Notes under the pieces: model-generated | The model's database searches: none | Told to the model about the DNA's origin: nothing | Seen by the model: only the letters and a program-made list of their open reading frames with translations | Made by a program: the position numbers and the translations under genes | DNA from: [Leptolyngbya] sp. PCC 7376 | Lineage (GTDB): Bacteria; Cyanobacteriota; Cyanobacteriia; Cyanobacteriales; MRBY01 | Length of the DNA stretch: 64,000 nucleotides | Assembly (NCBI RefSeq): GCF_000316605.1 | Contig: NC_019683.1 | Location: 976,036 to 1,040,035, forward strand | Reading direction: 5' to 3' | Part shown: positions 46,723 to 55,468 of the stretch, piece after piece | Numbering within the stretch: the stretch's first letter is position 1 | Layout of the letters: the number at the start of each line of letters is the position of its first letter

Positions 46723-47613
46723 TTAAGCGAGTTGCTCATCGTCAGAGTTTTTCTTGCGGGATGCAGCGCCAAACATACCAAGAATGGCGGGGAGAATAGC
46801 AGCAGGTGTTGGAACAGCTTCTCCTTCAAACTCTCCTCCAATCACATCGTTATTGCACTCAAACCCTAGATGGTAAAGAGCGGATCCTGCAGGTAGCAAA
46901 CCATAGTCAAAGCTAAAGGCAATTGTTTGATTCCCTTGCTTAGCGCCATGGAAATAGCCGAAATCCAGACCCAAACTGGCAATCTCTTCGGGGGAGAGCA
47001 TCTCAATATCACCAATTTTATTGCCAGAAGCAATAGAGTTTAATGGCTGACCAGATGCCCCACCAAAGTAATCATCGATGTTGTTAAAGACACTGCCATC
47101 ACCAATACTGGGGTTAATGTCGTACGGTGCTAAAACATCGTTATATGCTTGTAGGCTATCCCACTGAAAATTTCCCGGTGCTAACTGAGCCGTAACATCC
47201 TCATAGACACCAATCTCCGCAACACCAGAATCACTGTTGGGAGCAAATCGAATACCGAACAAGTCAGCATTTGCACTTGCTGTCTGTAGATCATCTCCAC
47301 TGAAATTGATCAGCAGATCACCAAAATCAAGTCTGCCATCTTCTGAGCCGCTTGATGCGTATCCATCTTCTAGAACCATATTGGAGTTTATGGCAATTGT
47401 GGCAATACCATTGGAGACTTTGTAAGCCATACCATAAAGTTCATAAGCACTACTACCATCAGTTCTTACTGGAGTCGCATCATTGTAAACATCGATTTCA
47501 TAATTCCAGCCATCTTTGATTACAAATGCTTCTGCTGGTTTCACTACGATTAAACTACTGGCGATCGCCCCTGTGGCAACTAAACCTAAACCTAATAATT
47601 TTTTGATACTCAT
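46723..47613 (-). CDS. PTPA-CTERM secreted protein, paralog 3
   Basis: 296 residues: signal peptide MSIKKLLGLGLVATGAIASS...AEA, body FVIKDGWNYEIDVYNDATPV, and sorting signal VPTPAAILPAILGMFGAASR with tail KKNSDDEQLA. The domain has the same landmarks as its neighbours, including YELYGMAYKVSNGIATIAIN and ADLFGIRFAPNSDSGV. Acidic loops (ASGSEDGRLDFGD) might bind calcium, which is speculation. The three genes are separate transcription units judging by their spacers. No exosortase gene is in this window. Confidence 0.83.
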   Translation of the reverse strand: MSIKKLLGLGLVATGAIASSLIVVKPAEAFVIKDGWNYEIDVYNDATPVRTDGSSAYELYGMAYKVSNGIATIAINSNMVLEDGYASSGSEDGRLDFGDLLINFSGDDLQTASANADLFGIRFAPNSDSGVAEIGVYEDVTAQLAPGNFQWDSLQAYNDVLAPYDINPSIGDGSVFNNIDDYFGGASGQPLNSIASGNKIGDIEMLSPEEIASLGLDFGYFHGAKQGNQTIAFSFDYGLLPAGSALYHLGFECNNDVIGGEFEGEAVPTPAAILPAILGMFGAASRKKNSDDEQLA

Positions 47614-47964
47614 TTTTTACCTAATCCTAAGACCAAATTCAGTTCATTCTTTGAGGTCGATACAGCCTGAAAATCTCGAAGACAACAACACTATAAGGAA
47701 GTTCTCAGGATACTCACATCCGTAATTAAACTGATATTTTCGAAGGTTTACTAAAGCTTTAAATAGATAAAATACAGACATTCTTTTGTCGTTCTAGACT
47801 TAACAAACTATTCGTTTAAATACGGAGAGAAGTCTATTTTTTGTACTCAATCTCTTTTTGCCACTTAAGTGATCACAGTAATCTTTGAGTTCAATGAAAA
47901 ACAAATTAGTAAAACATTGAAATAAAGCAATCTCTTTCTCTTAGGATTCACATATATAGAAAGA
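47614..47964. other. Spacer between ispE and paralog 3
   Basis: 351 bp with the paralog 3 promoter region (dyads, and TATAGT on the minus strand at 47690-47695). No gene seen. Confidence 0.6.
47720..47825 (-). promoter_or_regulatory. Pair of CCGT-N6-ACGG-like dyads upstream of paralog 3
   Basis: ccgtaattaaactg (47720-47733) and tcgtttaaatacgg (47812-47825): same 92-bp spacing and same 107-bp distance to the start codon as in paralog 2, with slightly degenerate half-sites. Confidence 0.45.
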
Positions 47965-48915
47965 TTATTCGATGAGTGTTGCATTAATGCCATGACAAGA
48001 GATGTGAGTCACCCAGAGATCTAAATCGGCATCATTAAGTTCTGCGGCGACTGCTGTTTTGAGATTATTGGCTTCTGTGACGGAATTACAGAGAGCAAAC
48101 ACACTAGGGCCAGAGCCAGACATCATTGTGCCGATCGCTCCATGTTTTGCGAAACAATCGCGTAATTTTTTGACCTGGGGAAATTCGGGCAAGACAACTT
48201 TTTCGAGGTCATTGTAGAGTTCAGCGGCGATCGCCTCGATATTTTTCTGTTGAATCGCCTGAATTAGTCCGCCGGAATGGATTTGCTTCATGCGTGCCTG
48301 CCAACTGTCGTCGTCGGGTAGATAGCCTTCTTCAAATTGCTTGCGGTAGGTTTGGTAAGCCCATGGAGTTGAAACGGCAATATTGCTATATTTCGCGAGC
48401 ACAACTGGAATGCCGTCTAAATCAGGCAACGGGTCGAGAATTTCACCACGCCCCGTGGCGATCGCCGTGCCTCCACCAATACAAAACGGCACATCAGATC
48501 CCAGTTCAGCAGCCAATTCTTGTAAATCAGGCTGGGTCAATCCCAATTGCCAGAGCAAATTCAATCCGACCAATACCGCTGCACCGTTCCCCGATCCTCC
48601 GGCTAAACCTGCCGCTACTGGAATATTTTTTTCGATAGTGATATCGACGCCACCAAACTTGTCATAGGCCTTCGGAAAACGACTCATCATCAGTTGAGCA
48701 GCACGATAGGCGATATTACTTTCATTGAGGGGCACTTGGGGATGTTGGCAATATAAATTGATGCCGCTACCACGCTGGGATTTGACTTCAATGCGATCAC
48801 GGAGACCAATTGTCTGCATTACCATCACGAGCTCATGGAAGCCGTCCGGGCGATCGCCCAAGATTTCGAGATAGAGATTAATTTTCGCGGGGGCAGTCAA
48901 AATGTAACCGGACAT
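47965..48915 (-). CDS. ispE: 4-diphosphocytidyl-2-C-methyl-D-erythritol kinase
   Basis: Phosphorylates CDP-methylerythritol in the MEP pathway to isoprenoids (carotenoids, phytol and also prenyl donors such as DMAPP). 316 residues of the GHMP kinase family: the N-terminal [20 protein letters not shown], the ATP-binding glycine loop [20 protein letters not shown], and the C-terminal motif [14 protein letters not shown]. Length is normal. It is monocistronic by layout; the TPR-CHAT gene ends 77 bp upstream on the same strand. Confidence 0.96.
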   Translation of the reverse strand: MSGYILTAPAKINLYLEILGDRPDGFHELVMVMQTIGLRDRIEVKSQRGSGINLYCQHPQVPLNESNIAYRAAQLMMSRFPKAYDKFGGVDITIEKNIPVAAGLAGGSGNGAAVLVGLNLLWQLGLTQPDLQELAAELGSDVPFCIGGGTAIATGRGEILDPLPDLDGIPVVLAKYSNIAVSTPWAYQTYRKQFEEGYLPDDDSWQARMKQIHSGGLIQAIQQKNIEAIAAELYNDLEKVVLPEFPQVKKLRDCFAKHGAIGTMMSGSGPSVFALCNSVTEANNLKTAVAAELNDADLDLWVTHISCHGINATLIE

Positions 48916-48992
48916 CGCACATCACCAAGCAGTAAACCGCCCACCATTATCCGTTTTCGTCCCTCTTTTGGGAAATCACAATTATTCGGTAG

Positions 48993-51900
48993 TTACTGCC
49001 AATCCCCTTGGAAAATAAACGCTGCCCAATAAAACGGATGTTGCCATTCCGTTTCGGTGCGCATCTCCCGTTGGGTTTGTTGGAGAGCCGCCGCCGGGGC
49101 AAGATTTTCTTTGAGTAATAGACGATAAAAACGCGTCATAAATTCGGCAGTAGCAGCATCATCCACCTGCCACAAACTCACAATCAAACGAGGTACACCC
49201 GCATACATAAAGCCACGACTCAGGCCGACCAAACCTTCTCCTTTGACTTGATCGCCTAATCCCGTTTGGCAAGCACTCAGTACCACTAAGCTGGCATTCA
49301 GTTTGAGATTAAAGACATCATTCAGCCGCAAAAAACCATTTTGGGGATTTTCATTTTGGTCAACTAGCGAAAAGACAATACCGGATAATTCGGGCTCCAC
49401 AGTATTCAAAAAGCCGTGGGTCGCAATGTGAATTAAGTCATAATCCTCCAGACGATCGCCTGTCATCAGATCTCGATTCGCATCAAAATCAAAGGCTTGT
49501 AAGGTATCTCCAGACTGTTGGGCGAGCAAATTTAAAATACTTTGGGCTTCGGTGCGTGTACCGAGCAATCGATCCCAATTCACATCATCAAAGCCCTTTG
49601 CAGACCGTTTTAGGGCAAGGGAATCGAGGGTCTGACCAGAGGCAAATGTTGGATCTGGATCAGAAGTTGGATTGTCACAAATTGGTGCTCCACCATCCAG
49701 GCGACAATCTTGGTTATTAAATACCGGATCCGCAATCATCGCGAGGGAAGCATCTGATTGAATCGGTGTATTTTCATTCACCCGCAAACTTTCCAGCGCA
49801 GACACGGAAGGTACATTGACGATTTCGTGGCGATCGCCAAGGGGATTATATTCCTGACCACTGAGACTGAGCACACTGAAGGGAATAAAGTGCAAATCTT
49901 CGTCCGCGACAATTACCAATCGTTTTTTATCCAGCTCATCAAGGGCAGGAGCAAGCACCAATTCACTGAGGGTTTGGATCGCATTCAGGCGTTGTTGCGT
50001 ACGAACACGTTCTAGGTGGGGCGGGAGATTGAGGCGAATGCTCGTAATATTTTGGCGCACCTGCTCAATCGCAGTTTGCAAGGTACCGAGATTAGCAAGC
50101 TCATAGCTGACAAAATCATCTTTACTAATCGCCCACAGGTAACTCTTGTTACGGTGGAGCGAATATTGAAACAGCACCGTATCATCATCCAGAATATTTT
50201 GCTGTAACTCTTCTACTGAAAGAGGTTCCGGGTATTTGAGATTGGCATATTTCGGACTAGCAAGTCGAATCTCAGTCTGGAGGTCTTTATAAATACTCGT
50301 GGTGATCGCCAAATTCTCATCTGCTTCTTTTTTCTCTGTGGATGTGCTCTTCGGATCATTCAAGATGGAGACTCGCGCTTTCTCCACCAAATCTAGCGTC
50401 GCCAATAACTCTTTCTCTTGTGCCAGCAAATCTGGGTCTACCCCCTCCCGAATATCAGCATTCGCTTCGGTCAGCAGATCGAGGAGGGTACGGGCACGGG
50501 ATTGTTCACTCGCCAAAAACGCTTTCTGCGCATAGCCTTGGTTCGGATTTTTGGCTTCCTGCTCCATCAGCAGCTCAATATACAGCTCGTAATAAAATTG
50601 AACCGTTGCAAAGTATGACTGCCGCAGCTCGGGACTAGCCACTTTCACCCTTAAATCTTCGACGATTTCAATGGCCGATTCAATGGCGGTGACAGCTATT
50701 TCCGTGTTGTTCTGCTGTCGTTCAAAATAGGCAATATTGTAAAACTGCAACGCTTGCCCAGGGCGATCGCCCATCGCTTGGGACAGAGTTAAAGATTCTT
50801 GAAAATAATCAATTGCCTTAGCCAACTCATCCTGTTCTGCATAGAGACGACCGAGACGATTTAAAACACTGGCTTCTCCGGGACGGTTACCTGTGTCCTG
50901 CGTAATGGGAAGCGCCTGCTCGTAATATTCCAGCGCCCGCTCTGGCCGACCAACGTCAAGAAAAATCAGTCCGATATCACTCAGCGTCGTGGCCTCTCCA
51001 AAGCGATCGCCAATTGCTTGCAAGAGCGGTAGCGCTTCGAGGAGATACTCCACAGCTTTTTCGTATTCACCACGATTACGATAAATGCCACCAATATTAC
51101 CGAGGGTACGCGCTTCCCCTAAACGCTCACCAGCTTCACGAGATAAGACAACAGAAGCCTCATAGTATTCCAGGGCAAGGTCTTCCTCACCCAGATCATC
51201 GTAGACAGTACCGAGATTATTAAGCGCAGTCGCTTCTCCGTTACGGTCATTAATTTCGCTATAAATCGCTAATGCTAGAGCATGATGATCTAGAGCTTTT
51301 TGGCGATCTCCCAACACGTCATAAATTGCCCCAACGCTGCTAAGGGTACGTGCTTCGCCGCTACGATTACCCACTTCCCGCAGAATAGGCAGCGATTCTT
51401 CGTAATATTCGAGGGCAATTTCTAGTTCTCCCAAAGCATGGTGCACAGCACCAATATTATTTAAGGCTGTCCCCTCCCATTGGCGATCGCCGATTTCTCG
51501 CATCAACGTTAAGGCTGTCGTATAAAACTCCAATGCTTTTTGCTTGTCGCCAGTACTGGAATATAAATGACCAATATTATTTAAAGCTGCGGCCTCACCA
51601 GGCGGATTTTCTGCTTCCTGATGCAAAGCCAGAGATGCTTCGTATCGCTCCAATGCAACATCCTTTTCGCCGAGTAAATCTGAGACGAGACCCAGTTTAT
51701 TAAGCGTACTGGCTTGCCACGCCACATTTTTCACCTGCTGGAAGAGTTCTAAGGCCGTCAGCCATTTCTCCTCAGCCTGCCGTAAGGAACTTTCCGATCC
51801 TTCCTCATATAAAGCAAGCGCCTCTGTAGACAACTTTTCTGCGTCTAAATAGGCAGTTTCAACATCAGACGCATCTCGAACAGTTAAATAGTAAACACCC

Positions 51901-52289
51901 AACTGATTTGGGTCATGGCTAGAGGGAACGATGTTAATCTTGCCGCCATTTGGATTGTCCAGGATCAAACCAGAGTGAGTGTCTTGATAGTTGTCATTTT
52001 CAGCAAGCTTATTCCACTCCTCATCAAACACATAGAGATAGCTATCAAAATCATCACTTCCCAAAAGAATGACTAAATTTTGATCTGGGACAGTATCCAC
52101 TGCATACGCATCAAGATAATGACCACTATCTAACTGTTCATCATCGGCCGTGAGTTCACCCTGCTCATTAAGAAGATAATCACGTTCTGTTTCTGCAAGG
52201 CTTGGAGCAGCAATCCATAATCCACCAGCAAAACTTAGGATGGCACAGGATTTTAAGACGGCAGCGAAAACTGAAGGGCGCATCAACAT
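48993..52289 (-). CDS. Secreted TPR-CHAT protease-like protein
   Basis: 1098 residues. A signal peptide (MLMRPSVFAAVLKSCAILSF...LAE) is followed by a PPC-like beta domain (about 40-160, LLGSDDFDSYLYVFDEEWNK). About ten tetratricopeptide repeats follow (180-560), many with the GEA-ALNNIG-VY--LG---A-EYYE pattern. The C-terminal CHAT domain (about 700-1098) carries a caspase-like His958 in HIATHGF and Cys1007 in LSACQTG. CHAT proteins are caspase-related peptidases, often activated by TPR sensors. The export signal puts this one in the periplasm or envelope. The repeats are near-identical at DNA level in places. Substrate unknown. Confidence 0.88.
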   Translation of the reverse strand: MLMRPSVFAAVLKSCAILSFAGGLWIAAPSLAETERDYLLNEQGELTADDEQLDSGHYLDAYAVDTVPDQNLVILLGSDDFDSYLYVFDEEWNKLAENDNYQDTHSGLILDNPNGGKINIVPSSHDPNQLGVYYLTVRDASDVETAYLDAEKLSTEALALYEEGSESSLRQAEEKWLTALELFQQVKNVAWQASTLNKLGLVSDLLGEKDVALERYEASLALHQEAENPPGEAAALNNIGHLYSSTGDKQKALEFYTTALTLMREIGDRQWEGTALNNIGAVHHALGELEIALEYYEESLPILREVGNRSGEARTLSSVGAIYDVLGDRQKALDHHALALAIYSEINDRNGEATALNNLGTVYDDLGEEDLALEYYEASVVLSREAGERLGEARTLGNIGGIYRNRGEYEKAVEYLLEALPLLQAIGDRFGEATTLSDIGLIFLDVGRPERALEYYEQALPITQDTGNRPGEASVLNRLGRLYAEQDELAKAIDYFQESLTLSQAMGDRPGQALQFYNIAYFERQQNNTEIAVTAIESAIEIVEDLRVKVASPELRQSYFATVQFYYELYIELLMEQEAKNPNQGYAQKAFLASEQSRARTLLDLLTEANADIREGVDPDLLAQEKELLATLDLVEKARVSILNDPKSTSTEKKEADENLAITTSIYKDLQTEIRLASPKYANLKYPEPLSVEELQQNILDDDTVLFQYSLHRNKSYLWAISKDDFVSYELANLGTLQTAIEQVRQNITSIRLNLPPHLERVRTQQRLNAIQTLSELVLAPALDELDKKRLVIVADEDLHFIPFSVLSLSGQEYNPLGDRHEIVNVPSVSALESLRVNENTPIQSDASLAMIADPVFNNQDCRLDGGAPICDNPTSDPDPTFASGQTLDSLALKRSAKGFDDVNWDRLLGTRTEAQSILNLLAQQSGDTLQAFDFDANRDLMTGDRLEDYDLIHIATHGFLNTVEPELSGIVFSLVDQNENPQNGFLRLNDVFNLKLNASLVVLSACQTGLGDQVKGEGLVGLSRGFMYAGVPRLIVSLWQVDDAATAEFMTRFYRLLLKENLAPAAALQQTQREMRTETEWQHPFYWAAFIFQGDWQ

Positions 52290-52418
52290 AGCTAGCGTAA
52301 AACTCGGACTATCTCCGATCCTAAAAACGTTTGGGAGAGCAGCGATTAACTCTGTACGAAAATTTATGTCTATCCTTTATCGTTGTTCTAAGGATAACGC
52401 TAGGAATCAGTGATATTG

Positions 52419-52658
52419 ATGCAGCAACAACCAGAGACTGAAAAGTTTGATGTGTGGGAATACAAACCATGGTGGTGCCAGCCTTGGTCAATTTTGCTCA
52501 CGGGTAATGGGGCGATCGCCGGAAGTTGGTTACTCTTCCATCGCTATTGGCTAACAAGCATTGTTGCCATTCCATTGGGGGCATGGATGATATTTTTCAT
52601 TCTGGTTTATCCCAAAATGATGGCGGAGATGAGCATTAATGAGCCCACTTCACACTAG
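52419..52658 (+). CDS. Small two-helix membrane protein (DUF6737-like)
   Basis: 79 residues from ATG 52419; a GTG three codons earlier is possible. A polar start (MQQQPETEKFDVWEYKPWWC) is followed by two hydrophobic helices around SILLTGNGAIAGSWLLF and YWLTSIVAIPLGAWMIFFIL and the tail YPKMMAEM. It matches a small conserved cyanobacterial membrane family with no assigned function. It is divergent from the TPR-CHAT gene. Confidence 0.7.
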   Translation: MQQQPETEKFDVWEYKPWWCQPWSILLTGNGAIAGSWLLFHRYWLTSIVAIPLGAWMIFFILVYPKMMAEMSINEPTSH

Positions 52659-52909
52659 GGAGGTTCACCATTAATGCAGATCGCGCAATATCAATATCAA
52701 GATTTCATATGACCCGAAATCACAAATTGCTATATTGAAGGGGATACGCTCCCAAACACTCTTGAAGTTTTAAAAAGTCAAGGATTTACCGCAATAAACA
52801 GTGGAAATGTAAATCCAATGATTAAAATGATATGAGTAAGCTGAATCACCTTTGTGACTCAGTAGATATTAAAAACGTTGCACTAAATTCAGTTTAGAGA
52901 TAAAGCATC

Positions 52910-53698
52910 ATGGGATTTTTAGATCGTCTTGGTCGTGTTGTTAAAGCGAACCTCAATGATATGGTCAGCAAGGCTGAAGACCCTGAGAAGGTTCTCGAGC
53001 AAGCCGTGCAAGACATGGGCGAAAATTTGGTGCAATTGCGCCAGTCCGTTGCCCGGGCGATCGCCGCACAGAAAAAGACAGAACAGCAATACAACAAAAA
53101 TCAAATTGAAGCGACCAATTGGCAAAAGCGTGCTGAACTGGCAATCGGAAAAGGTGATGAAGCCCTTGCCCGTGAAGCCCTAGTTCGTAAAAAGACCTTT
53201 GCCGACACTGCCGCAACCCTCCAACAGCAATTAGCTCAGCAGACTCAGCAGGTTGACACCCTTAAGGAAAACCTTATTGCCCTCGAAAGCAAAATCCAAG
53301 AGGCAAAAACAAAGAAAGATATGCTTAAGGCTCGGGCCAATGCAGCTAAGGCCAATGCCCAACTCCAAAACACCATGAACAACATCGACACCAGCAGTGC
53401 GATGGGTGCTTTCGAGCGAATGGAAGACAAGATTATGGAGCTAGAAGCCCAGTCCGAATCTATTAATGTTCTTGGGAGTTCCAACCTAGAGCAACAGTTT
53501 GCAGCCTTAGAAGCATCAAGTTCTGTGGATGATGAACTGGCAATGCTAAAAGCAGCTCAGAATCCAACCCCTGCCCTTACTGGCACAGAAACAGCCGATA
53601 CGCCCAGTGAACCACAGGATTCTACTGCTGCTGAAGCAGACTTTTCTGAGGTTGATGCGGAGCTAGAAGCACTCAGAGCTCAGATGAAAAATATTTAA
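52910..53698 (+). CDS. vipp1: Vipp1/IM30 membrane-remodelling protein (PspA family)
   Basis: An ESCRT-III-like protein needed to maintain thylakoid membranes. 262 residues. The amphipathic N-terminal helix MGFLDRLGRVVKANLNDMVS binds lipid. Long coiled helices follow (EKVLEQAVQDMGENLVQLRQ onward), with the conserved AREAL and AMGAFERMEDKI segments. An acidic linker (TGTETADTPSEPQ) leads to a C-terminal helix VDAELEALRAQMK. This extra C-terminal helix separates Vipp1 from bacterial PspA. A terminator-like hairpin lies at 53792. Confidence 0.93.
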   Translation: MGFLDRLGRVVKANLNDMVSKAEDPEKVLEQAVQDMGENLVQLRQSVARAIAAQKKTEQQYNKNQIEATNWQKRAELAIGKGDEALAREALVRKKTFADTAATLQQQLAQQTQQVDTLKENLIALESKIQEAKTKKDMLKARANAAKANAQLQNTMNNIDTSSAMGAFERMEDKIMELEAQSESINVLGSSNLEQQFAALEASSSVDDELAMLKAAQNPTPALTGTETADTPSEPQDSTAAEADFSEVDAELEALRAQMKNI

Positions 53699-53791
53699 AA
53701 ATATCACCGTAAAACAGAAGACGAATCAAACAAACTTTGGCTTTAAGCGTTTAGGTTTAATGCCTATTAGATTTTGTCAAAATCATGTGGG

Positions 53792-53828
53792 GTGGAGGTC
53801 ATCATTTAGTGCCTTACCTCACTTTTTT
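53792..53828 (+). terminator. Probable terminator of vipp1
   Basis: gtggaggt pairs with acctcac (one bulged G) around a 16-nt loop, then T6. It lies 94 bp after the stop codon. Confidence 0.55.
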
Positions 53829-53947
53829 ATATCTTGGATGCGCCACTGTATTGCTCTTCATAAAGCCCCTGTGTCAGCGATCACCGAAAACTGTTAACGT
53901 AGAAAATCGTTCGTTTTTATCGTACTAAGCAAAGGAGTTCACCGCTC

Positions 53948-54274
53948 GTGAGTGGCAGCGTTTTAGAAATCACCGATTCTCAGTTTGATCAGGAAGTCCT
54001 TGCTAGTGATCAAGATATTTTGGTCTATTTTTGGGCAAACTGGTGTGGTCCCTGTCGTCTGGTGTCCCCTTCTGTCAGCTGGGCGGCTCAAGAATATGGC
54101 GATCGCCTCAAGGTTGTGAAGCTAGAGATCGACCCGAATCCTGATGCTGTTGCGAAATGCCAAGTAGAAGGTGTCCCAGCACTACGTTTTTTTAAGGCAA
54201 AAGAAATCGTCGCGAGCCACGAAGGCGCGATTACGAAACAAGGGTTACAGACATTTGTCGAAGCACAACTTTAA
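53948..54274 (+). CDS. Thioredoxin
   Basis: 108-residue thioredoxin with active site WCGPC (Cys33, Cys36) and the cis-Pro loop GVPALRFF. It starts with GTG at 53948, preceded by aaaggag. The residue after the active site is Arg and the usual Met-Ala-P is LVSP, so it is not the canonical m-type; it resembles the variant cyanobacterial thioredoxins. The aminotransferase gene begins 15 bp downstream, so the two are probably co-transcribed. Confidence 0.9.
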   Translation: MSGSVLEITDSQFDQEVLASDQDILVYFWANWCGPCRLVSPSVSWAAQEYGDRLKVVKLEIDPNPDAVAKCQVEGVPALRFFKAKEIVASHEGAITKQGLQTFVEAQL

Positions 54275-54289
54275 TTTCTTATTGATTTT

Positions 54290-55459
54290 ATGTACTTTTC
54301 TCGGCGATTAGAGCAGCTCTCAGCCAATGTCTTTGCAGATATGGACAAGGCAAAGGCTGCTGCAGTCGCTACTGGTCAATCTTTAATTGATCTATCCCTT
54401 GGTTCCTCGGATTTACCGGCTTCTCCAATTGCCATCGACGCAATCCACAAAGCACTCGATGATCCGAGTACCCATGGCTATGTCCTCCACCGTAATACCC
54501 AAGCCTTTCGCGAGGCGATCGCCACCTGGTATACCGAGCGTTATGGCATTGTAGTTGATGCAGCAACAGAAGTTTTACCATTGATTGGCTCCCAAGAAGG
54601 CACGGCCCATTTGCCATTAGTGCTAATGGATGAAGATGATGTGGCACTGCTACCCGATCCTGGTTATCCGTCCTATACAGGTGGTGTGGCCTTAGCAAAT
54701 GGAAAAATCCACTATTTACCATTAACAGCAGAAAACCAGTTTTTACCCAATTTTGATGCGATTCCTTCGGACATTTTGCCCCGCACACGCTTAATGATCC
54801 TCAGTTATCCCCACAACCCAACCACTGGAATTGCAACCTTAGATTTTTTCACAAAAGCCGTTGCCTTTTGCCAAGAGAACGATATTGTCCTAGTACATGA
54901 TTTCCCTTACAACGATATGTATTTTGGGGAGGTAGAACCCCCTTCCGCGCTCCAGGCTGACCCACAAAAATCCTGCTCAATTGAATTTTTCACTTTCTCG
55001 AAATCCTTTAATATGGGCGGTTTTCGCATTGCTTTCGCTGTTGGAAATGCCGAGATTATTCAGGGTTTACGTCGATTAAAAGCGGTGGTTGATTTTAATC
55101 AATATGCAGGCACTCTCTCTGGGGCGATCGCCGCGTTACAACAAGACAAAGACACAATCACCAAAAATGTCACCGTCTACAAAGCCCGCCGAGATGCCTT
55201 GGTAGATGCTCTAAATAAAGTGGGTTGGGATGTCCCAAAACCAGACGCAACATTATATGTTTGGGCAAAGCTACCTGAGAGTTGGGAAGGAACCAGCATC
55301 GAATTTTGTACCGAGTTAGTCGCTAAAACAGGAGTGGCCCTCTCCCCTGGTTCTGGGTTTGGCAAGATGGGCGAAGGTTATGTGCGGTTTGCCTTGGTGC
55401 AGGAGCCAGAAATCCTGCGAAATGTGGTGCAAAAAATCGATACCTTTTTAACGGTTTAA
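54290..55459 (+). CDS. Class I/II PLP-dependent aminotransferase (diaminopimelate aminotransferase-like)
   Basis: 389 residues, fold type I. PLP-site landmarks: GSQEGTAHLPLVL, the Asn in SYPHNPTTGIA, the Asp-Tyr region VLVHDFPYNDMYF, the Schiff-base Lys in FFTFSKSFNMGGFRIAF, and the substrate-binding Arg in GYVRFALV. The start YFSRRLEQLSANVFADMDKA is typical of the cyanobacterial group annotated as LL-diaminopimelate or succinyl-diaminopimelate aminotransferases. The exact substrate is not decided by sequence. It lies between thioredoxin (15 bp) and the large fusion gene (9 bp) in an apparent operon. Confidence 0.87.
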   Translation: MYFSRRLEQLSANVFADMDKAKAAAVATGQSLIDLSLGSSDLPASPIAIDAIHKALDDPSTHGYVLHRNTQAFREAIATWYTERYGIVVDAATEVLPLIGSQEGTAHLPLVLMDEDDVALLPDPGYPSYTGGVALANGKIHYLPLTAENQFLPNFDAIPSDILPRTRLMILSYPHNPTTGIATLDFFTKAVAFCQENDIVLVHDFPYNDMYFGEVEPPSALQADPQKSCSIEFFTFSKSFNMGGFRIAFAVGNAEIIQGLRRLKAVVDFNQYAGTLSGAIAALQQDKDTITKNVTVYKARRDALVDALNKVGWDVPKPDATLYVWAKLPESWEGTSIEFCTELVAKTGVALSPGSGFGKMGEGYVRFALVQEPEILRNVVQKIDTFLTV

Positions 55460-55468
55460 CCAAACATC

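Noticed and set aside
53948-54274. Assigning a specific thioredoxin type symbol
   Set aside because: The active-site surroundings differ from the canonical m-type and I cannot tell the subtype by reading.
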